DNA of 64,000 nt, from the NCBI RefSeq assembly GCF_014649855.1, contig NZ_BMTV01000018.1, positions 112,129 through 176,128 of the forward strand. The letters run 5' to 3'. The notes beneath the pieces are model-generated. The model made no database searches. It saw only the letters and a list, made by a program, of their open reading frames with translations, and had not been told where the DNA came from. Shown here in pieces: positions 17,197 to 26,476 of the stretch (positions are counted from its first letter, which is position 1; each line of letters opens with the position of its first letter). The translations under genes and the position numbers were made by a program. This DNA comes from Streptomyces roseolus (GTDB lineage Bacteria; Actinomycetota; Actinomycetes; Streptomycetales; Streptomycetaceae).

Positions 17197-18774
17197 TCAC
17201 AAGGTCTGCCACGGCCCGAACTCCAGGCCCGCCGGATCCGGGCGCCGCCGCGTCACCTTCGGGTGCCCTTCCGCGTCCAGCACGGCGACCACCACGCGGC
17301 CCGCCGCGTCCAGCGCCACCGCGGGCGCCACCAGCGAGCGGACCCCGCTCGGCACCCACCAGGTCCCGTCCTCCGGTCGGCCGTCCGCGTGCGCCCCGAC
17401 TTCGACCGCCCCTCCCCGGCCCGACTGCACCAGGACGGTGCAGGGCCACCCCTGGAGCACCGCACCGGCGGCGCCGGTGGCGGCACCGCTCCCGGCGGTG
17501 CCGCCCAGCCCCACCGGCGCCGGCGCACCCGGGCGCCAGAAGCAGGGCTCGCCGGTCTCCGCGTACCGGAACCGCACGCCGCCGGCCTCGGGCGCGGCGG
17601 CGAGGCTCCCCGGGGCCACCCGCACGGGGACGGTCCGGTCCTCCGCCCAGGCTCCGGCCGCCCGGTCGTAGTACCAGTGCACGGCCTGGGCGTCGTCACG
17701 GCTCCTGGCCACGAGTCCGACACCGCCGTCCCAGCCCGGGAAGGCGGCCATCTCGTCGGCGACGCGCTGGCCGCGCAGGTGCTGCCAGGCGCTCCAGCGT
17801 CCGGCCCGGTCCTGGCGCCGGGTGCTGACGCTGTGCCCGACGTTGCGGACGAAGACGTGCAAGGACCCCTCGGCGTCGAGCGCGGCGGCGGGGAAGCCGA
17901 CCTGCCGGGCCAGGTGCCACACCCGCGTGTGCGGGTTGTCGATCGACTGCCACAGACCCAGGGGGCGGCCGCTCTGGTACTGGGTCGCGGTGACGACCTC
18001 CAAGGCCTCCTCGCCCCTGTCGGTGGCCCGGCGCAGGCCGATGAGCCGGACGTAGCCGTCGGCACCCTGGAGCACGACGAGGCCCGGCATCAGCTCGGAC
18101 GGCGTCTCCAGGAGTTCCGGGCCCTCCCAGCGGGGCCCTCCGGGCGCGGTCTCCGTCCAGCGCAGGACGCCGGCGGCCGACAGCAGGTGCAGGGACAGCC
18201 GCCCGTCGGTGCCCCGGGTGAGCCAACGGCTCTGCCGGGGGTACCGGGAAGCGGCCTCCATCGGGGCGCGGGGGTCGACGGCGGCACGTCGGCAGTCCAC
18301 GTAGACGGGCCGGCCGGTCTGCTCCTGGTACGCCCGCGCCGCGCGCACCGCGGCCAGGGCGGCCCGGCCGCGCTCGGGGGGCTCGACCACCTCGAACCTC
18401 AGCTCCGGGCCCTCCACGGCCGTGCTCATCGGGTCGGGATCGAGGGTGCCGACGCGGGTCGGACCGAGGTCGAGGAAGACGTCGAGCAGCAGCTCCTCGG
18501 GGTCGCCCCCGGAGTCCGCCACGTACGGCTCGCCGGTGATCCGGTGGCCCAGGTCCCGCGCGGCGGACAGGGCGGCGTCGAGTGCCTCCCGTTCGCCCGC
18601 GCCACCACGGCCGAGACAGACCACGCCGACCGGAACGCCGGGCGGCTCGGCGCCGAGCAGGGCGATCGCGTCCGCGGGGGTGGCCACCACGAGGAGCAGC
18701 AGTCCCGCCGGCCCCGGCCGCGCTTCGCCGGTGCGGCGGCGTGGCCGCGCCCGACGGTCGAGTCCTCGCGTCAT
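17197..18774 (-). CDS. Degenerate PIG-L-like domain fused to PLL-type beta-propeller
   Basis: A 525-aa protein. The N-terminal ~150 residues resemble a PIG-L deacetylase Rossmann domain (LLLLVVATPADAIALL, VGVVCLGRGGAGEREALDAA, VGTLDPDP). The metal-binding HPDD is replaced by TPAD and the HxDH motif is absent, so catalysis is unlikely. Residues about 190-525 are WD-like repeats of the PLL lectin/propeller type: sampled motifs VWHLARQVGFPAAALDAEG, LHVFVRNVGHSV and WSAWQHL. The C-terminus DPAGLEFGPWQTL is nearly shared with the paralogue at 20,161. Start ATG 18774 follows GGGGCGGG. It is divergent from the LCP gene. A sugar-binding role at the wall is inferred; no signal peptide is evident. Confidence 0.72.
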   Translation of the reverse strand: MTRGLDRRARPRRRTGEARPGPAGLLLLVVATPADAIALLGAEPPGVPVGVVCLGRGGAGEREALDAALSAARDLGHRITGEPYVADSGGDPEELLLDVFLDLGPTRVGTLDPDPMSTAVEGPELRFEVVEPPERGRAALAAVRAARAYQEQTGRPVYVDCRRAAVDPRAPMEAASRYPRQSRWLTRGTDGRLSLHLLSAAGVLRWTETAPGGPRWEGPELLETPSELMPGLVVLQGADGYVRLIGLRRATDRGEEALEVVTATQYQSGRPLGLWQSIDNPHTRVWHLARQVGFPAAALDAEGSLHVFVRNVGHSVSTRRQDRAGRWSAWQHLRGQRVADEMAAFPGWDGGVGLVARSRDDAQAVHWYYDRAAGAWAEDRTVPVRVAPGSLAAAPEAGGVRFRYAETGEPCFWRPGAPAPVGLGGTAGSGAATGAAGAVLQGWPCTVLVQSGRGGAVEVGAHADGRPEDGTWWVPSGVRSLVAPAVALDAAGRVVVAVLDAEGHPKVTRRRPDPAGLEFGPWQTL

Positions 18775-18909
18775 CCCGCCCCTGCCGTTCGCCTGTCGTT
18801 CCCCGTAACATCGGCCACTGTTTCGCATGTGGTCCGTCCGAACGATAAGCACCGACGGGCGAGCCGTGGAAATCCCGGCCCGACTCGTACATCTGTCTGA
18901 ACGCTTGTC

Positions 18910-18915
18910 TATACT
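18910..18915 (+). promoter_or_regulatory. Possible -10 (TATACT) for the LCP gene
   Basis: TATACT in the 237-bp divergent spacer, 96 bp before the LCP start. No good -35 is evident. Confidence 0.35.
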
Positions 18916-19011
18916 GCACGGCCACAGGAGCCTGCTGCTCCTCCGGCCCGGGGGGACACCGGGTCACCGGACGCCCGCCCCGGCCACCAGACACGAGGAC
19001 TCGCCGCACAC

Positions 19012-20088
19012 ATGAGCCAGGACACCCGCACGCCCGAGGCCGTCGGCCGACGCCGTGGCGCCGCCACTCCCCGAAAGCGCCGCAGGACCGGCCGGATCGT
19101 CCTCCTGACGCTCCTGGTCCTGCTCCTCGGCGCGGGCGGCACGCTGTACTGGCTGTACAGCAGCATCGACGGCAACATCAAGGCCGTCGACATCAACAAG
19201 GCGCTCGGCGACGACCGGCCGGAGAAGCTCCCCACCAGCGGACAGAACCTGCTGGTCCTGGGCTCGGACTCGCGCGCCGGCGACAACGGCGACCTGGCCG
19301 GCGGCGCCGTCGGCGGCGGCCGCTCCGACACCACGCTCGTGGTGCACATACCCGAGGGCCGCACCGAGGCCGTCGCCGTCAGCATCCCGCGCGACACCCT
19401 GGTCACCCGCCCCGAGTGCGTCCGCCGCGACGGCACCACCGCCCCCTCCGCGAAGCGCGTGATGTTCAACTCCGTGTACGCGCAGTACGGCTCCGCCTGC
19501 GTCGCCAAGACCGTGGAGGCGATGTCCGGCGTCCGCCTCGACCACTTCATGGAGATCGACTTCGCCGGCTTCAAGGACCTCGTCGACACCCTCGGCGGCG
19601 TCACGGTCGACGTGAAGCAGCCCATCGACGACAAGCAGAGCGGCCTCCACCTCGAAGCCGGCCGGCAGAAGCTCGACGGCACCCAGTCGCTCGCCTTCGT
19701 CCGCACCCGCCACGGCGTCGGCGACGGCTCCGACCTGGGCCGCATCTCCCTCCAGCAGCAGTTCCTCACGGCGCTGCTCACCGAGGTGAAGAACCAGGAC
19801 CTGCTGAGCAGCCCCGCCAAGTCCTACAAGATCGCCGACTCGGCGACCAAGGCGCTCACCACCGACTCCGAGCTCGCCTCGCTCACCGCGCTCGGCGACT
19901 TCGGCCGCAGCCTCAACGGCGTCGACCCGCAGAACATGGAGACCATCATGCTGCCGGTCGCCTACGACAAGATCGACCCCAACCGCGTGGTCGCCCACGA
20001 GCCCAACGCCTCCCAGCTGTGGAAGGCGATCCGCGAGGACGCCGAGATCCCGGCCTCCGCGAAGAAGTCCCCCGCGACCGGCGGCTGA
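19012..20088 (+). CDS. LytR-CpsA-Psr (LCP) family wall-polymer ligase
   Basis: A 358-aa type II membrane protein: a basic N-terminus (RRRGAATPRKRRRTGR), one membrane helix at about 28-50 (IVLLTLLVLLLGAGGTLYWL), then the extracellular LCP domain. Family residues are clear: LLVLGSDSRAGD, GRSDTTLVVHI, AVSIPRDTLV, FNSVYAQYG, VDTLGGVTVDV, and FVRTRHGVGDGSDLGRISLQ. LCP enzymes transfer lipid-linked glycopolymers (teichoic acid, arabinogalactan, capsule) onto peptidoglycan. Flanking propeller genes and the nearby glycopolymer operon suggest this ligase attaches that polymer. Start ATG 19012 has only a modest GAGGAC upstream. The terminal LytR_C domain found in longer members is absent. Confidence 0.93.
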   Translation: MSQDTRTPEAVGRRRGAATPRKRRRTGRIVLLTLLVLLLGAGGTLYWLYSSIDGNIKAVDINKALGDDRPEKLPTSGQNLLVLGSDSRAGDNGDLAGGAVGGGRSDTTLVVHIPEGRTEAVAVSIPRDTLVTRPECVRRDGTTAPSAKRVMFNSVYAQYGSACVAKTVEAMSGVRLDHFMEIDFAGFKDLVDTLGGVTVDVKQPIDDKQSGLHLEAGRQKLDGTQSLAFVRTRHGVGDGSDLGRISLQQQFLTALLTEVKNQDLLSSPAKSYKIADSATKALTTDSELASLTALGDFGRSLNGVDPQNMETIMLPVAYDKIDPNRVVAHEPNASQLWKAIREDAEIPASAKKSPATGG

Positions 20089-20115
20089 CCCGCGCGGCTC
20101 CGTCCCGGACGCACC

Positions 20116-20153
20116 GGTGCCCCGGTCCCCTCCCGAGAGGGGGCCGGGGCACC
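20116..20153. terminator. Bidirectional terminator between LCP and PLL genes
   Basis: 17-bp stem (GGTGCCCCGGTCCCCTC / GAGGGGGCCGGGGCACC, one G-U pair) with loop CCGA, between convergent stops at 20,088 and 20,161. Confidence 0.82.
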
Positions 20154-20160
20154 GTGCCGT

Positions 20161-21246
20161 CTACAGGCGCGTCCAGGGCGCCAGGGCGAGGCCCTGCTCC
20201 GGCTTCTGACGGGTGACCACCACGGCCCCGTCGGAGGTCAGCGCCGCGAGGGCCGCCGCGCCGTCGAGGTCCGCCGTCAGCGCCGGCGGGCCGAGGACCG
20301 GCGGGCCCGAGGGGGTCCAGTACAGGCCCGCGTCCTCGCGCTCGGCCACGAAGGCTCCGAGCGAGGTGGTGCCCGCGGGGTCGCACTGGGCGACGAGGAC
20401 GCAGTCGTACCCGTCGATCACGCAGCGGGTGGACGTCAGCGGGCCCCCGCCGACGCCCTGCGCGAAGGGGGTCGGGGCCAGCCCGCGGCCCGGGGACCAG
20501 ACGCAGACCCGGCCCTCGCCGTCCAGGTAGTAGAGCGTGACGTGCCCGGACGGACCGGTCACCGCGGTGAGCGTGCCCTGCACCACCGAGGCCGGCACCG
20601 GGTCCTCCGCGACCGGCTTCGCCCCCGGGTCGTGCTGGACGTAGCGCCGCAGCCCGCGGTCCGTGGAGGTGTAGAGCTCGACGAGCCCCTTCCCGGTGAC
20701 CGCGGCCACCGGGTTCCGGTCGGTGTGGCCGCCCCGCAGGTCCCACCAGGGGTGCCAGCCGCCGGCGTCCTTCTGGACGCGGGCGCTGACGCCGCCGCCG
20801 CGGTTGCGGACGAAGACGTGCACCCGGCCCTGGGCGTCCACGGCCACGGCCGGGTTGCCGAACCACTCGGCGTGGTTGTTGGAGTGGCCGATGGACTTCC
20901 ACTCCACGTTGGGCCGGCCGGTCTGGTACTGGATGCTGTGCACCAGCTCCACGTGCTGCTCCCCCGCCTCCTCGCCGGTGGCGGTGGGGCGGAGGGAGAT
21001 CAGGTGGACGTACCGGTCCGGGCCCTGCGCAACCGCCAGGAAGGGCAGCAGCCCGCCGCCGCCGATGCCGACCGGACCGGTGAAGCGGTGTCCGGCGCCC
21101 TCGGTCCAGCGGACCACCTCGCCGTCCCGGGGGACGTACAGGCTGAAACGTCCCTCCGCGCCCCTGGCCAGCCAGTCGCCGTGCATTCTCGGGGCCTGCG
21201 GGGAGCCGTGGGCGGGGGCGGCGGGGGCCTGGGGTCGGTTCACCAT
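20161..21246 (-). CDS. PLL-type beta-propeller protein (paralogue of 17,197-18,774)
   Basis: A 361-aa protein consisting almost wholly of PLL-like repeats. Sampled motifs are RMHGDWLARGAEGRFSLYV, LVHSIQYQTGRPNVEWKSIG, AEWFGNPAVAVDAQGRV, HVFVRNRGGGVSARVQKDAG and WHPWWDLRG. It matches the propeller half of the gene on the other side of the LCP gene closely (YQTGRP, the VHVFVRN strand, terminal PEQGLALAPWTRL versus PAGLEFGPWQTL). It lacks the PIG-L-like N-terminus. No signal peptide or lipobox is seen. Start ATG 21246 has no clear Shine-Dalgarno, so the N-terminus is uncertain. It likely arose by duplication around the LCP locus. A lectin-like function is inferred from the family only. Confidence 0.75.
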   Translation of the reverse strand: MVNRPQAPAAPAHGSPQAPRMHGDWLARGAEGRFSLYVPRDGEVVRWTEGAGHRFTGPVGIGGGGLLPFLAVAQGPDRYVHLISLRPTATGEEAGEQHVELVHSIQYQTGRPNVEWKSIGHSNNHAEWFGNPAVAVDAQGRVHVFVRNRGGGVSARVQKDAGGWHPWWDLRGGHTDRNPVAAVTGKGLVELYTSTDRGLRRYVQHDPGAKPVAEDPVPASVVQGTLTAVTGPSGHVTLYYLDGEGRVCVWSPGRGLAPTPFAQGVGGGPLTSTRCVIDGYDCVLVAQCDPAGTTSLGAFVAEREDAGLYWTPSGPPVLGPPALTADLDGAAALAALTSDGAVVVTRQKPEQGLALAPWTRL

Positions 21247-21339
21247 GGAAGGAATCCAGCACTCCGGGTCGTGGGGACGGGTACGGACCCGACTGTATCC
21301 GTCCCGCCCCGGCGGCCACTCCCCGCCGTCCGGCTCCGC

Positions 21340-22857
21340 TCAGGCGCGCGGCCGCTCGCCCTCCCGGCCGAGCCTGCTGTGCCCGCGCCCGTAGGCGAAG
21401 TACACGACGATGCCGAGCGCCATCCAGACCGCGAAGCGGAACCAGGTCTCGCCCGGCAGGTTGAGCATCAGCCAGAGCGAGGCGGCGATGGAGACGATCG
21501 GCAGGACCGGCACCCACGGGGTGCGGAAGGCGCGGTGCAGGTCGGGGCGGGTGCGGCGGAGGATGATGACGCCGACGGCGACCATCACGAAGGCGAAGAG
21601 GGTGCCGATGTTCACCAGCGTCGCCAGCTCGTTGATGCTGGTGAAGCCGGCCACGACCGCGATGACCACGCCGAGCAGGATGGTCGGCCGGTACGGGGTC
21701 TTGAAGCGCGGGTGCGTGACCGAGAAGAACCGGGGCAGCAGGCCGTCGCGGCTCATGGCGAAGAAGACGCGGGTCTGGCCGAGCAGCAGGATCAGACAGA
21801 CCGTGGTGAGGCCGACGGCGGCGCCGAAGCTGATCACGCCGGCGTAGAAGGGGTGGCCGGCGGCTTTGAACGCGTCGGCGAGCGGGGCGCTCACGGACAG
21901 TTCGGTGTAGTGCTGCATGCCGGTGACGACCAGGGCGACCGCCACGTACAGCACGGTGCAGATGAGCAGCGAGCCGAGGATGCCGCGGGGCATGTCGCGC
22001 TGCGGCAGCTTGGTCTCCTCGGCGGCGGTGGCGACCACGTCGAAGCCGATGAAGGCGAAGAAGACGATGGAGGCGGCCGTGAAGATGCCCATGACGCCGA
22101 AGTTGGTGGGCTCGTAGCCGAAGAGGAGCTGGACGAGCGGGGAGTCCCAGTTGGAGCCGCCGCCCTCCGGGGTCACGGCCGGCGGGATGAACGGCTTGTA
22201 GTTGTCGCCGACGATGAAGAAGAGGCCCGCGACGATCACGATCATGACGACCGTGACCTTGATGGCCACCACGACGGCGGTGATCCGGGCGGACAGCTTC
22301 ATGCCGACGACCAGGATCGCGGTGAGGACCAGGACGAGCAGGAAGGCGAGGATGTCGAAGGTGCCGCCGGGCGCGTCCGGGCCTTCCAGCGAGGCCGGTA
22401 GGTGCCAGCCGATGTTGTCCATCAGCGAGCGGACGTAGCCGGACCAGCCGACCGCCACCACCGCCGTGCCGAGCGCGAACTCCAGGACCAGGTCCCAGCC
22501 GATGATCCAGGCCGGCAGCTCGCCGATGGAGGCGTACGCGAAGGTGTACGCCGATCCCGCCACGGGCACCGTGGAGGCGAACTCGGCGTAGCAGAGGGCC
22601 GCCAGGGCGCAGACGATGCCGGCGGCGACGAAGGCGAGGGCGGTGGCCGGGCCGGCGTTCTCCTTGGCGACCTTGCCGGTCAGCACGAAGATGCCGGTGC
22701 CGATGATGACGCCGACGCCGAAGACCGTGAGGTCCCAGGCGGAGAGGGACTTCCGGAGGCCGTGCTCCGGTTCCTCCGTGTCCCTGATGGACTGTTCGAC
22801 CGATTTCGTCCGGAACATTCCGGCATTGGCCCGTGGGGGTCTCTGATCCGTGCTCAC
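21340..22857 (-). CDS. APC-family cationic amino-acid permease
   Basis: A 505-aa inner-membrane transporter with about 12 helices. It begins MSTDQRPPRANAGMFRTKS, and the first helix carries FGVGVIIGTGIFVLTG, the G-rich substrate-binding segment of APC transporters. IGFDVVATAAEET and LGQTRVFFAMSRDGLLP are typical of the CAT (cationic amino acid) subgroup. Start GTG 22857 follows CGGAGGT. An earlier in-frame codon would only add a Pro/Arg-rich tail. It lies just downstream of dxs on the same strand but with its own leader, and the dxs terminator (22,959-22,992) separates them. A second APC permease at 46,809 belongs to a different context. Confidence 0.92.
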   Translation of the reverse strand: MSTDQRPPRANAGMFRTKSVEQSIRDTEEPEHGLRKSLSAWDLTVFGVGVIIGTGIFVLTGKVAKENAGPATALAFVAAGIVCALAALCYAEFASTVPVAGSAYTFAYASIGELPAWIIGWDLVLEFALGTAVVAVGWSGYVRSLMDNIGWHLPASLEGPDAPGGTFDILAFLLVLVLTAILVVGMKLSARITAVVVAIKVTVVMIVIVAGLFFIVGDNYKPFIPPAVTPEGGGSNWDSPLVQLLFGYEPTNFGVMGIFTAASIVFFAFIGFDVVATAAEETKLPQRDMPRGILGSLLICTVLYVAVALVVTGMQHYTELSVSAPLADAFKAAGHPFYAGVISFGAAVGLTTVCLILLLGQTRVFFAMSRDGLLPRFFSVTHPRFKTPYRPTILLGVVIAVVAGFTSINELATLVNIGTLFAFVMVAVGVIILRRTRPDLHRAFRTPWVPVLPIVSIAASLWLMLNLPGETWFRFAVWMALGIVVYFAYGRGHSRLGREGERPRA

Positions 22858-22958
22858 CGTCGTACCTCCGCGTCGTCCTTGACGTCGGGACCCGGGCCCC
22901 CGCGGGACGGGGGTCGAGGGGACGCTGCCCGCGCTCAGGCCAGGATGCACGCGAAAGA

Positions 22959-22992
22959 GCCGGTCGGCACCCGGGAGGGTGAGCCGACCGGC
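22959..22992 (-). terminator. Terminator downstream of dxs
   Basis: 10-bp perfect stem (GCCGGTCGGC / GCCGACCGGC) with inner ACCC/GGGT pairing, 40 bp after the dxs stop on the minus strand. Confidence 0.7.
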
Positions 22993-23031
22993 CCAATGGT
23001 GACGCGGAGTGACGCCCTCCGGAAGGAGGGG

Positions 23032-24951
23032 TCAGTCGCGGGCGGGCTCCACGGCCTCCCGGGGCGTCTCGTACCGGCCGTCCAGGCGCGAGACCAGGCC
23101 GGTGACCTGGCGCGCGATGTCCGGGGCGGTCAGGCCGATCTCGGCCAGGACCTCACCGCGGGAGGCGTGGTCGAGGAAGACCGGCGGGATGCCGAAGTCA
23201 CGCAGCGGTACGTCGACGCCGGCGTCGCGCAGCGCCTGGGCGACGGCCGAGCCGACGCCGCCGACCCGGCTGTTGTCCTCGACGGTGACGACGACCCGGT
23301 GCTCGGCGGCGAGCGGCGCGAGGGCCTCGTCGACCGGCTTGACCCAGCGGGGGTCGACCACGGTGGTGGAGATGCCCTGCCGGTCGAGGAGGTCGGCGAT
23401 CTCCAGGCACATGGGCGCCAGGGCGCCCACGGAGACCAGGAGGACGTCCGGCTTCTCGCTGCCGGGCTCGCGGAGCACGTCCATGCCACCGACGCGCCGG
23501 AGGGCGGGGACGGCGGGGCCGACCGCGCCCTTGGAGAAGCGGACCACGGTGGGCGCGTCGGTGACCTCGACGGCCTCCCGGAGCTGGGCGCGGACCTGGT
23601 CGGCGTCGCGCGGGGCGGCGAGCCTGAGGCCGGGCACGACCTGCAGGATCGACATGTCCCACATGCCGTTGTGGGAGGCGCCGTCGGTGCCGGTGACGCC
23701 GGCCCGGTCCAGGACGAAGGTGACGCCGCACTTGTGCAGGGCCACGTCCATGAGGACCTGGTCGAAGGCGCGGTTGAGGAAGGTCGCGTAGACCGCGAAG
23801 ACCGGGTGGAGGCCGCCGGTGGCGAGGCCGGCCGCGGAGACCGCGGCGTGCTGCTCGGCGATGCCGACGTCGAAGACCCGCTCGGGGAAGGCCTTGGCGA
23901 ACTTGTCGAGCCCGACGGGCTGGAGCATGGCCGCGGTGATCGCGACGATGTCCTCGCGCTCCTTGCCGAGCGCGACCATCTCGTCGGCGAAGACGCCCGT
24001 CCAGTCGGCGCCGGAGGTGGCGATCGGGAGGCCGGTGTCGGGGTGGATCTTGCCGACGGCGTGGAAGCGGTCGGCCTCGTCCTGGAGGGCCGGCTGGTAG
24101 CCGCGGCCCTTCTCGGTGAGGCAGTGGACGATGACCGGGCCGCCGAAGCGCTTGGCGCGGGTGAGCGCGGACTCCAGGGCCTCGATGTCGTGGCCGTCGA
24201 TGGGGCCGACGTACTTCAGGCCCAGGTCCTCGAACATGCCCTGGGGGGCGATGAAGTCCTTGAGGCCCTTCTTGGCGCCGTGCAGCGTCTCGTAGAGCGG
24301 CTTTCCGACGACCGGGGTGCGCTCCAGGATGTCCTTGCCGCGGGCGAGGAAGCGCTCGTAGCCGTCGGTGGTGCGCAGGGTGGCCAGGTGGTTGGCGAGG
24401 CCGCCGATGGTGGGCGCGTAGGAGCGCTCGTTGTCGTTGACGACGATGACGAGCGGGCGGTCCTTGGCGGCGGCGATGTTGTTGAGCGCCTCCCAGGCCA
24501 TGCCGCCGGTGAGCGCCCCGTCGCCGATGACGGCGACGACGTGGTCGTCCTTCTTCAGGATCTGGTTGGCCTTGGCGAGGCCGTCGGCCCAGCCGAGGAC
24601 GGTCGAGGCGTGCGAGTTCTCGATGACGTCGTGCTCGGACTCGGCCTGCGAGGGGTAGCCGGAGAGGCCGCCCTTCATCTTCAGCTTCGAGAAGTCCTGG
24701 CGGCCGGTGAGCAGCTTGTGCACGTAGCTCTGGTGGCCGGTGTCCCAGAGGACCTTGTCCTTCGGGGAGTCGAAGACGCGGTGCAGGGCGATGGTCAGTT
24801 CGACCACGCCGAGGTTGGGGCCGAGGTGTCCACCGGTCTTGGAGACGGCGTCGACGAGGAAGGTCCGGACCTCCGCGGCCAGCTGGTCCAGCTGTTCCGG
24901 GGAGAGCCGGTCCAGGTCGCGCGGTGTCCTGATACGGGTCAGCAGGGCCAC
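23032..24951 (-). CDS. dxs: 1-deoxy-D-xylulose-5-phosphate synthase
   Basis: A 639-aa thiamine-diphosphate enzyme condensing pyruvate with glyceraldehyde-3-phosphate, the entry step of the MEP isoprenoid pathway. Recognisable segments are TGGHLGPNLGVVELTIALH, DTGHQSYVHKLLTGR, the TPP motif VIGDGALTGGMAWEALNN, GPIDGHDIEAL, FDVGIAEQHAAVSAAGLA and DRAGVTGTDGASHNG. The transketolase C-domain follows. Start GTG 24951 (MALLTRIRTPRDLD) has AAGGAGG 5 nt upstream. The longer in-frame extension to 25029 lacks a binding site and is not family-conserved. A TAGACT -10-like hexamer lies upstream at about 25,000. This corresponds to the primary-metabolic Dxs of Streptomyces. Confidence 0.97.
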   Translation of the reverse strand: MALLTRIRTPRDLDRLSPEQLDQLAAEVRTFLVDAVSKTGGHLGPNLGVVELTIALHRVFDSPKDKVLWDTGHQSYVHKLLTGRQDFSKLKMKGGLSGYPSQAESEHDVIENSHASTVLGWADGLAKANQILKKDDHVVAVIGDGALTGGMAWEALNNIAAAKDRPLVIVVNDNERSYAPTIGGLANHLATLRTTDGYERFLARGKDILERTPVVGKPLYETLHGAKKGLKDFIAPQGMFEDLGLKYVGPIDGHDIEALESALTRAKRFGGPVIVHCLTEKGRGYQPALQDEADRFHAVGKIHPDTGLPIATSGADWTGVFADEMVALGKEREDIVAITAAMLQPVGLDKFAKAFPERVFDVGIAEQHAAVSAAGLATGGLHPVFAVYATFLNRAFDQVLMDVALHKCGVTFVLDRAGVTGTDGASHNGMWDMSILQVVPGLRLAAPRDADQVRAQLREAVEVTDAPTVVRFSKGAVGPAVPALRRVGGMDVLREPGSEKPDVLLVSVGALAPMCLEIADLLDRQGISTTVVDPRWVKPVDEALAPLAAEHRVVVTVEDNSRVGGVGSAVAQALRDAGVDVPLRDFGIPPVFLDHASRGEVLAEIGLTAPDIARQVTGLVSRLDGRYETPREAVEPARD

Positions 24952-25087
24952 CCGTGCCTCCTTGCGTTCTGAGCTGGTCGAGCTTGCCGATTTTGCCGAG
25001 TCTAATGTTCCGTCTTGGATCGTGGGCATCGGGCCAGCCGGAGCGGCATCACCCTCATGGGGGATGTACTGCTCCGGACGCGACGGT

Positions 25088-25158
25088 GCCCGGCACCGGT
25101 TTCCCGGTGCCGGGCGATGTGGCCCGTGCCTCAGGCGCGCCGCTCGGGGCGGCGCGCC
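25088..25158 (-). terminator. Tandem hairpins ending the xylGH transcript
   Basis: Two stems lie just beyond the xylH stop: 25,134-25,158 (GGCGCGCCG / CGGCGCGCC) and 25,088-25,115 (GCCCGGCACCGG / CCGGTGCCGGGC, loop TTTC). Confidence 0.7.
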
Positions 25159-25165
25159 GGGCGCG

Positions 25166-26476
25166 TCAGGCCCGTCCCGCGGACTTCTGGGTCTTGCGGG
25201 AGACGGAGTCGATGATCACCGCGATGAGGAGCACCGCGCCGGTGATCATGTACTGGATCGCGTTGGACTCCAGGTTGAGCTGGTTGAGGCCCTGGACGAT
25301 CGACTGGAGCACCAGGATGCCCAGGAGCGCCGACCAGACCTTGCCGCGGCCGCCGAAGAGCGAGGTGCCGCCGATGACCGCCGCGGCGATGCACATCATG
25401 AGCTGGTTGCCGCCGCCGAGGGAGCGGTCCGCGCCGCCGGTGGCGGAGGCGAGGAAGAGGCCGCCGATGGCGCCGAGGGTGCCGGAGATCATGAAGACGG
25501 AGATCCGGATCCAGGCGACGTTGATGCCGGCCCGGCGGGCCGCCTCGATGCCGCCGCCGACCGCGAAGACCTGCCGGCCGTAGGTGGTGCGGCGCAGCAC
25601 GAAGTCGGTGACGAGCAGGATCGCCAGGAAGATCACCAGGGAGAGCGGGAGGCCCTTCTCCTGGTTGAAGCCGTACGCGGCGACCAGCACGAGGACCGCG
25701 AGGACGCCGGTGCGCAGCAGGATCTCGCTGTGCGGGCGGTGCGGGAGCTCGGCGGCCCTGCGGCGGCCCGAGTCGCGCAGCTGGGCGAGGTAGAAGGCGG
25801 CGATCACCACGACGGCGAGGCCGTAGGCGGCGGCGACGTCGGAGAAGTAGTACTTGGTGAGGTCGCCGACGAAGCTGCCGATGGGGGTCGGGATGGTGGA
25901 CCGCTCGCCCATCACCCAGGTCTGGAGGCCGGCCCAGCCGAGGAAGCCGGCGAGGGTGACGACGAAGGCGGGGACGCCGATCTTGGCGAAGACCAGGCCG
26001 TGGAAGGCGCCGAGCAGGGTGCCGGAGAGGATGCCGAGGAGGATCGCGAGGGAGTCCGGCATGTCGGTGGCGAAGACGCCCCAGACGGAGCCCGCGAGGC
26101 CGGCGACGGAGCCGACCGCGAGGTCGATCTCGCCGAGCAGCAGCACGAAGACGATGCCGACGGCCATGATGCCGGGGCCGGCCGCGTACAGGGTGATCTG
26201 GTCGAGGTTGTACGAGGTGATGAAGTTGCCGGTCAGCGCCTGGAAGACGATGCCGATGACGAGGAGGCCGACGACGACCGGGAGGGAGCCGATCTCGCCG
26301 GAGCGGATCTTGCGCTTGAACTCGTCGACGTAGCCCTTGAAGCCCTGCTCGCGGACGAGGAGGCGGGGGTCGACGGCGGGGACCGCGGCGGGCGCCGGGG
26401 CCTCGGTGACGGCGTCCTCGGAGGGGCGGGGCTCGGGCACCGGCGTCTGGTCGGTCGCCTTGGGGGTCGTGCTCAC
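25166..26476 (-). CDS. xylH: Xylose-type ABC transporter permease XylH
   Basis: A 436-aa ribose/xylose-class permease. A Pro/Ala-rich cytoplasmic N-terminus (about 1-55) precedes ten or so membrane helices. The family signature is visible in VFVLLLGEIDLAVGSVAGLAG and VAWIRISVFMISGTLGAIGG, and NQLMMCIAAAVIGGTSLFGG is the conserved BPD_transp_2 loop. GTG 26476 overlaps the xylG stop (GTGA). The gene is expected to work with XylF and XylG in xylose uptake and to be repressed through Rok7B7, whose S. coelicolor counterpart controls this operon. Confidence 0.93.
   Translation of the reverse strand: MSTTPKATDQTPVPEPRPSEDAVTEAPAPAAVPAVDPRLLVREQGFKGYVDEFKRKIRSGEIGSLPVVVGLLVIGIVFQALTGNFITSYNLDQITLYAAGPGIMAVGIVFVLLLGEIDLAVGSVAGLAGSVWGVFATDMPDSLAILLGILSGTLLGAFHGLVFAKIGVPAFVVTLAGFLGWAGLQTWVMGERSTIPTPIGSFVGDLTKYYFSDVAAAYGLAVVVIAAFYLAQLRDSGRRRAAELPHRPHSEILLRTGVLAVLVLVAAYGFNQEKGLPLSLVIFLAILLVTDFVLRRTTYGRQVFAVGGGIEAARRAGINVAWIRISVFMISGTLGAIGGLFLASATGGADRSLGGGNQLMMCIAAAVIGGTSLFGGRGKVWSALLGILVLQSIVQGLNQLNLESNAIQYMITGAVLLIAVIIDSVSRKTQKSAGRA

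Noticed and set aside
7846..22857. Recent horizontal transfer of the glycopolymer region as a mobile island
   Set aside because: The region looks accessory by gene content, but no flanking repeats, tRNA, integrase or clear GC shift was seen. Transfer cannot be claimed.
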